The notes below the pieces were generated by a model, which worked only from the letters and a program-made list of their open reading frames with translations, did no database searches and was not told the DNA's origin. A stretch of DNA of 58,398 bases, taken from the NCBI GenBank assembly GCA_009703455.1, contig WLGB01000002.1:1-58398 (forward strand). The letters are read 5' to 3'. The position numbers and the translations under genes were made by a program. Origin of the DNA: Actinomycetota bacterium (lineage in GTDB: Bacteria > Actinomycetota > Actinomycetes > Actinomycetales > Microbacteriaceae). Shown here in pieces: positions 53,963 to 58,398 of this stretch (position 1 is its first letter; each line of letters begins with the position of its first letter).

Positions 53963-53968
53963 AGGATA
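53963..53968 (-). promoter_or_regulatory. Leaderless-type -10 box for galE
   Basis: TATCCT on the minus strand, 6 bases before ATG 53956, with no ribosome site. Confidence 0.5.
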
Positions 53969-54015
53969 CTGGCACGATCCTTGGCATAAACCCCCCACAG
54001 GTTAGGGATTTGGAC

Positions 54016-54050
54016 TTGACAACAGGGGAATAACACGAGTGTAATTACAC
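54016..54050 (+). promoter_or_regulatory. Consensus promoter of the whiB gene with palindromic -10 region
   Basis: TTGACA (54016-54021) and TGTAAT (54040-54045) are separated by 18 bases, the best -35/-10 pair in the window. The -10 lies within GTGTAATTACAC (54039-54050), a perfect 12-base palindrome and likely repressor site. Transcription from about 54052 gives a ~60-base leader. Confidence 0.7.
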
Positions 54051-54082
54051 GAATGAAACTTTTGCCAAGTTCCACAAAGGGG

Positions 54083-54112
54083 ATGGCAACCAAGGGAACG
54101 GAATTGCAGTAA
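54083..54112 (+). CDS. Possible nine-codon leader ORF before whiB
   Basis: ATG at 54083 opens MATKGTELQ and stops at TAA 54110-54112, directly against the whiB ATG. AAAGGGG precedes it with essentially no spacing, so initiation may be poor. If translated it would couple ribosomes into whiB; it may equally be chance. Confidence 0.25.
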   Translation: MATKGTELQ

Positions 54113-54418
54113 ATGGAAAATCGCGGACAGATTCCAGATAACTGGTTTATCGACCCGGTCCTGCTTGGCGTGGCCGGAGCCTACTCAGACTTTGAGCAAG
54201 ATCCACTTTCCTGGCAAGCAGATGCGCTTTGTTCGCAAACTGACCCAGAGGCTTTCTTCCCTGAAAAAGGTGGCTCAACAAGAGATGCCAAGCGAATTTG
54301 TTCCGGTTGCGATGTTAAAGCTCAGTGTCTTGAGTACGCACTGGCTAACGACGAACGATTTGGTATTTGGGGCGGCCTTTCGGAAAGAGAAAGACGCAAG
54401 CTTAAAAAACGTGCATAG
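54113..54418 (+). CDS. WhiB-family iron-sulfur transcriptional regulator
   Basis: The 101-residue protein has the four cluster cysteines C40, C63, C66 and C72 (C-x22-C-x2-C-x5-C), the GIWGG turn at 84-88 and a basic C-terminus SERERRKLKK for DNA contact. Wbl proteins hold a redox/NO-sensitive [4Fe-4S] cluster and bind the principal sigma factor. The acidic N-terminal extension and a glycan-gene neighbourhood recall the WhiB2/WhmD group, which controls division and septation; that sub-assignment is inference. Confidence 0.94.
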   Translation: MENRGQIPDNWFIDPVLLGVAGAYSDFEQDPLSWQADALCSQTDPEAFFPEKGGSTRDAKRICSGCDVKAQCLEYALANDERFGIWGGLSERERRKLKKRA

Positions 54419-54446
54419 TGCGTCCAACTTTTAGGAAAGCACAGTC

Positions 54447-57203
54447 ATGACACTTAACGTTTCTGCTGTAGTTCTTTCACACGACGAACCAGGTTCAATT
54501 TCCCGAGTACTAGAACAACTTTCAAAGCAGACTGTTTCTCCATCGAGAATTCTTATCGTTGACACTTCAAAAATGAAAGCAATTCCATCTGGCGGATTTG
54601 AAACCCTAAAGCTGGACCACAGAACCAATTTTGCTTCGGCCATCGAGGAAGCCGTGAGGCACCTAGATTCCGAGGGCTATCTTTGGATTTTGCATGACGA
54701 CAGTGCTCCAGAACCTGATGCACTGGCAAACCTCCTTAAAGAAGTCGAGCTAAGTCCCTCACTTGCAATTGTTGGCACAAAGCAGCTCGACTGGGAAAAC
54801 TCAAAGCTGATCAAGCAAATGGGTTTGACTCTCACTCGAGCAGGAAAACTCTTTAGTCGGGTTCGCGGGGAATATGATCAAGGCCAACACGATCACCTAG
54901 AAGATGTGATGGCGGTGGGAACCGCGGGAGCTCTTATCAGCCTTGAAAAGTATCGCGAGCTTGGAGGCTTTGACCCCAAGGCTCCGGCGCTAGCTGCGGA
55001 CGTTGATTTTTCAATCCGTGCCAGACTCAGCGGTGGTCGAGTAGCAGTTGCCCCAAGAGCCAAGGTGGCTCACCAAATGTTGTCCATGAATGGGCAGCGG
55101 CCAGCCAGTTGGCTTCTGGGATCACCTGGCCACGCTGTCAGATGGGCAGAATTCCATCTAGCCCTGAGCTACGCAAGTTTCATTGGGTTTGTTTTCGGTT
55201 GGCTATTGCTTTTGCCTTTTGCGGTTTTGAACTCTTTGGTACTTCTTGTTAGAAAACGTGCCGCAGATGTTCCTGCCGAGTTAAGCGGTGCAATCTTTGC
55301 GTTTGTCGGAATTGAGAAGATACTGGGCTCGAGAGCCAGGATCAAGCGCACAACTTCCGCCAAACTTCGAAGCCTGTCTAGACTCCGAGCCACCAGGCAA
55401 GAGGTGAAAAACTCAAACCAGAGGGCCAAGGACGAAGAGATTTCCAAGCAATTGCTGGATGCTCACGCTAGGGGAGACAACGACCAGCAAGCAGTCAATC
55501 CAAATTCTGGTTTTGCAGCATCAGGGGCGATTTGGTTTGCTTTGGCTCTGGTAGCGCTGAACATCATGTGGTTCCCGACCAATTTTGCAGTGACTGGATC
55601 AGGAGTCATACCACTCTCGTCTAACTGGTTGGATATTTTTTCGCAAGCCGGTTCTTCAACTCAGTCAATGGGCCTTGGGTTTGAATCTGCATCCGATCCA
55701 TTTGCTTGGGTGCTCGCAATGATGAGCGCACCGTTGTTTTTTGAACCATCCTTCGCAATTACTTTGCTGCTTTATCTGGCAACCGCCATCGCGTTTACAG
55801 GTGTGTTCCGTTTGTCAGCACTGGTAAGCGAAAGTAATCCAATCCGAATAACCGCAGCGCTGTCGTACTCGCTCTGGCCGGCACTGACTCTTTCAATTAG
55901 TGAGACCAGGTTCAGTCAGGTTCTGGCACTAGCTCTTCTTCCATGGCTTGTGCATTCCGTTTCTAAAATTGCTGGGCTTGGAAATCAAAATGCTGGCACT
56001 TTTGTGTCGACCTGGTCTGAGGTTGGCGTTTCGGCAGTTTTGCTGGCGTTGGTCTCAGCAAGCTCTCCCGCTTTGGGACTGGCGCTTGTCTTGCTAATCA
56101 TTGGCTTGGCACTTACCAGACCCAAAAAACTAATGGCACTGCTTTTCACAACCGGACTTACTGCCGTTTGGTTTGCGCCTTTGGTCTTGGAGCGCGTGGC
56201 GAGCAGCCAGCTAGTTTCTATACTCATTGATCCTGGTGTTCAGCGAGCAAGTAATCTCCAAGCCAACTGGACGCTTCCGTTTTTCGGCTTTCAGTTTGAC
56301 TCTTTAGCTTTTGGATTATTTATTTCCATTCCAGTGATTGTGTTAGCGACCGTTTCCCTTTTGACACCAAGAGTCAGGGCTAATCTTCAGCTTTGGTTAG
56401 TAGCCCTGATAGCACTGGCCCTGGCATTTATTGCAGCCGGGATAAGTTTTAGTTTCGGGGAGCTAGTTCAGCTCTCGATTGACGTGAAGGGATTGCTGGG
56501 CCTGTTTGGCTTGGCTCTGGTTTTGGCGATTGCCCAGCTCTCAACGACAAGTAATGGCCTTAGAGCACTGGCTATCTCGGTGATTGCCATTGTTGGAATA
56601 GCACCGGCAGCTTTTTCCATGGCCACCAACCCTCCGGCTGTTTCATACTCCGATGGCCGAGGAGTCCCATCAATCATTCAAGCCGACTCTGACGCCCAAG
56701 TTTCAGTTCGAAGCCTCCGACTGGAATCGGTCGATGGGGATATCTCAGTTCAGATATTTGAGGGACCGGGAATAAAGCTTGACCAGCTTTCAACTTCCTA
56801 TCAGATTTCAAAATCTGGCTTGTCATTGGATAACCCCGACTATCAGCAGCTTGGTCAATTGGTTGCGAATTTGGTTTCGGCTAACGGGGCTGATGTTTTG
56901 ACACCACTTGAGAAATTCGGCATTGGGTATGTCTTAGTTTTTCCAAAAGACCGAGACTTGCAGATGGCTCTTGATTCAACAAGGGGACTTGAGTCAATCG
57001 GAGAAACTGACTTTGGTCAACTCTGGAAAGTTCAGTCAGTAACTGGTGTGGAGACGACATCAAGTTTTGAATTCGGAATGGCAAAAGGGCTCGGACTTGG
57101 TGTCCTGATTTTCTATTTGACCCTTGCTCTGCCAACGAGCTCAATCCGAAAGCGCAACGGTAAAGAAAGTTCAATTTTTGTTGACGCAGAGGAGAACAAC
57201 TAG
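54447..57203 (+). CDS. Large family 2 glycosyltransferase with multi-span membrane domain
   Basis: The 918-residue protein starts with a GT-A domain (about 1-240): SHDEPGSISRVLEQL, the DxD-like ILHDDSAPEP and AADVDFSIRARLSGGRV. About 12 hydrophobic helices follow (250-280 and ~365-735), then a ~130-residue external-type domain and a final helix (~890). Actinobacterial proteins of this layout occur near whiB and are thought to act in cell-wall or protein glycosylation. The stop TAG shares its last base with the next start (TAGTG). Confidence 0.88.
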   Translation: MTLNVSAVVLSHDEPGSISRVLEQLSKQTVSPSRILIVDTSKMKAIPSGGFETLKLDHRTNFASAIEEAVRHLDSEGYLWILHDDSAPEPDALANLLKEVELSPSLAIVGTKQLDWENSKLIKQMGLTLTRAGKLFSRVRGEYDQGQHDHLEDVMAVGTAGALISLEKYRELGGFDPKAPALAADVDFSIRARLSGGRVAVAPRAKVAHQMLSMNGQRPASWLLGSPGHAVRWAEFHLALSYASFIGFVFGWLLLLPFAVLNSLVLLVRKRAADVPAELSGAIFAFVGIEKILGSRARIKRTTSAKLRSLSRLRATRQEVKNSNQRAKDEEISKQLLDAHARGDNDQQAVNPNSGFAASGAIWFALALVALNIMWFPTNFAVTGSGVIPLSSNWLDIFSQAGSSTQSMGLGFESASDPFAWVLAMMSAPLFFEPSFAITLLLYLATAIAFTGVFRLSALVSESNPIRITAALSYSLWPALTLSISETRFSQVLALALLPWLVHSVSKIAGLGNQNAGTFVSTWSEVGVSAVLLALVSASSPALGLALVLLIIGLALTRPKKLMALLFTTGLTAVWFAPLVLERVASSQLVSILIDPGVQRASNLQANWTLPFFGFQFDSLAFGLFISIPVIVLATVSLLTPRVRANLQLWLVALIALALAFIAAGISFSFGELVQLSIDVKGLLGLFGLALVLAIAQLSTTSNGLRALAISVIAIVGIAPAAFSMATNPPAVSYSDGRGVPSIIQADSDAQVSVRSLRLESVDGDISVQIFEGPGIKLDQLSTSYQISKSGLSLDNPDYQQLGQLVANLVSANGADVLTPLEKFGIGYVLVFPKDRDLQMALDSTRGLESIGETDFGQLWKVQSVTGVETTSSFEFGMAKGLGLGVLIFYLTLALPTSSIRKRNGKESSIFVDAEENN

Positions 57204-58398
57204 TGCTTGTTAGAATTGCCTCCTTCTTATCAGTGGTAGCTGTTTTGTTTACAGGGCTGATTTTTGCACCCGCAGTTGAGTCAAAGGTCAGTTTTGATTC
57301 AGCAAGCGGCAGCTACAGCGTCAAACCAGCTGACTTGTCCTTGGTGTGCCCTGGAGCAGTTTTTAGAACCGGTGGTGACAGCGGAACCAAACTCTCGCAG
57401 GTCAACCGCACCGGCAAGGCAACTGCTTCGATTACCGCCTTTGGGGCTGGGTCCATAGAGATATCCTCGGTTGCTGAATCCAACGTCAGCGAATTGGAGT
57501 TGGACTCGGAACGGATATTTGTCTCTCGCGAGCTAGACGATGCAACTTCGCTCACCAACCTAAATGCTCAAGAAGATCCGGTCCAGGGCGCACTTTCACT
57601 AACAGCTAGCACCAGTCAGTTGGTGGCTACCGATTCAATGAGAGGATTGGCAGCTGCATCCTGTCAGCTGCCAAGCAATGATTTTTACATAGTCGGAGGC
57701 TCAACTGCAGCCGGCCGAGAGGCACTGCTGGTGCTCACAAATCCGTCCCCAATTGACGCCACCGCCGATTTAGGAATATTTACCGACCTCGGAGCTGCAA
57801 CCGTGGCGGGACTTGCTGGAATCTCTGTTCCGGCAGGATCGACAACTGTTTTGTCATTGGCAAGTTTTGCTCCAACAGTTCCAGCTCTCGCTGTGCAGGT
57901 TCAATCTCAAGGAGCCAAGCTTGCAGGTTGGATCCAACAGCGTGCTGTTCGAGGTACAGCTGCCCAGGGCGTGGATTGGATTAGCCCAAATCCAGCTGCC
58001 ACTTTGCAGGCAGTTATCCCAGGTCTTGTTATTCGAGGTACCAAAGTAATCAATCAGGTTGCTAAATCAGAGGAGAACTCTGATGCTGGCCATGCGGTTC
58101 GAGTATTCGCACCGGAGGGAGCAAACGTCACGGTGCAAATCATTGCCTCCGAAGAAGATGTCTTTGGAGCAGTGTTCACGGGAATTGTCGAGCCTGGCAG
58201 TGTTCAGGATTTTCCAATTTCTGAGTTGTTAGACGGCAACTACTCGGTGTTTGTGACATCAGACAAGCCAATCTATGCCGGAGTACGAGTTGCTAGAGGA
58301 AATTCCGGTGGAACTCCAAGACTGGATTTTGCTTGGCTAAGCCCTGCCGACGAACTAGTTTCCGATCGTGCCATCACAGTCCCGGCTGATGGCGAAAC
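57203..58398 (+). CDS. DUF5719-like secreted or membrane protein (3' partial)
   Basis: The frame is open from GTG 57203 to the window edge (398 codons). It begins with a hydrophobic segment (VRIASFLSVVAVLFTGLIFAP in pieces) serving as signal or anchor. The rest is rich in beta strands, Ser, Thr, Ala and Gly, with segments such as VLTNPSPIDATADL and RAVRGTAAQGVDW. The layout fits DUF5719 proteins, which in actinobacteria follow the large glycosyltransferase near whiB. Biochemical function is unknown; coupling suggests it helps or is modified by the transferase. Confidence 0.8.
   Translation, partial: MLVRIASFLSVVAVLFTGLIFAPAVESKVSFDSASGSYSVKPADLSLVCPGAVFRTGGDSGTKLSQVNRTGKATASITAFGAGSIEISSVAESNVSELELDSERIFVSRELDDATSLTNLNAQEDPVQGALSLTASTSQLVATDSMRGLAAASCQLPSNDFYIVGGSTAAGREALLVLTNPSPIDATADLGIFTDLGAATVAGLAGISVPAGSTTVLSLASFAPTVPALAVQVQSQGAKLAGWIQQRAVRGTAAQGVDWISPNPAATLQAVIPGLVIRGTKVINQVAKSEENSDAGHAVRVFAPEGANVTVQIIASEEDVFGAVFTGIVEPGSVQDFPISELLDGNYSVFVTSDKPIYAGVRVARGNSGGTPRLDFAWLSPADELVSDRAITVPADGE

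Overview
This window looks like the chromosome of a small-genome actinobacterium. The markers are a WhiB-type Fe-S regulator, an actinobacterial acyl-CoA carboxylase (fused biotin carboxylase/BCCP, carboxyltransferase and a small epsilon subunit), a Tat-type Rieske lipoprotein and many TANNNT -10 boxes placed 6-8 bases before start codons (leaderless-type promoters). Base composition is moderate (about half G+C by eye), genes are packed with 1-20 base overlaps, and no intergenic gap exceeds 300 bases. Family membership and gene order suggest Microbacteriaceae, plausibly the freshwater Luna lineage (Rhodoluna/Aquiluna); that placement is inference. There is no rRNA, tRNA, insertion sequence, prophage or CRISPR array that I can support.

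Layout. 1-644 is the end of a surface protein with a Pro-Thr-Glu repeat stalk and C-terminal membrane anchor. 645-2956 is a ZTP-riboswitch-controlled one-carbon unit (glyA-folD). 2953-5106 (minus) holds tryptophan 2,3-dioxygenase and kynureninase. 5141-7791 (minus) is a probable solitary adenine methyltransferase overlapping an ABC exporter. 7851-11803 (minus) is an FMN-riboswitch-controlled riboflavin operon (ribD-ribE-ribBA-ribH plus a membrane protein). 11868-17501 (minus) is a chain sdhCDAB-Rieske-xth-trpS in which most stops touch the next start. 17615-18733 is manC.

18877-30683 is a nucleoside import and salvage region. A very highly codon-biased lipoprotein receptor is followed by a strong terminator, then the ATPase, two permeases, cytidine deaminase, thymidine phosphorylase, adenosine deaminase and an unpaired PTS EIIA/EIIB couple. 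On the other strand lie purine nucleoside phosphorylase and a phosphopentomutase-like enzyme. Together these would strip bases from imported nucleosides and send ribose-1-phosphate into central metabolism.

30785-41917 holds the acyl-CoA carboxylase genes (accA, accE, accD), maf and birA, interrupted by an RNA methyltransferase, a three-gene LuxR-type signalling cassette and a DUF885 protein that appears to start at an ATT codon. 41933-44099 has a PH-domain-like membrane protein and purK/purE. 44096-58398 is a cell-envelope region: a TagGH-type polysaccharide exporter, two glycosyl/glycerophosphate transferases, a lipoprotein, a 916-residue secreted protein with about nine internal repeats and two LysM domains, a LicC-like nucleotidyltransferase, manA, galE, whiB, a giant membrane glycosyltransferase and the start of a DUF5719-type protein.

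Most noteworthy are the set of leaderless promoters, the PTS EIIA/EIIB without an EIIC, the ATT start with a strong ribosome binding site, the repeat architecture of the LysM protein, the degenerate kinase-like partner in the two-component cassette, and the consensus whiB promoter whose -10 box sits in a perfect 12-base palindrome.
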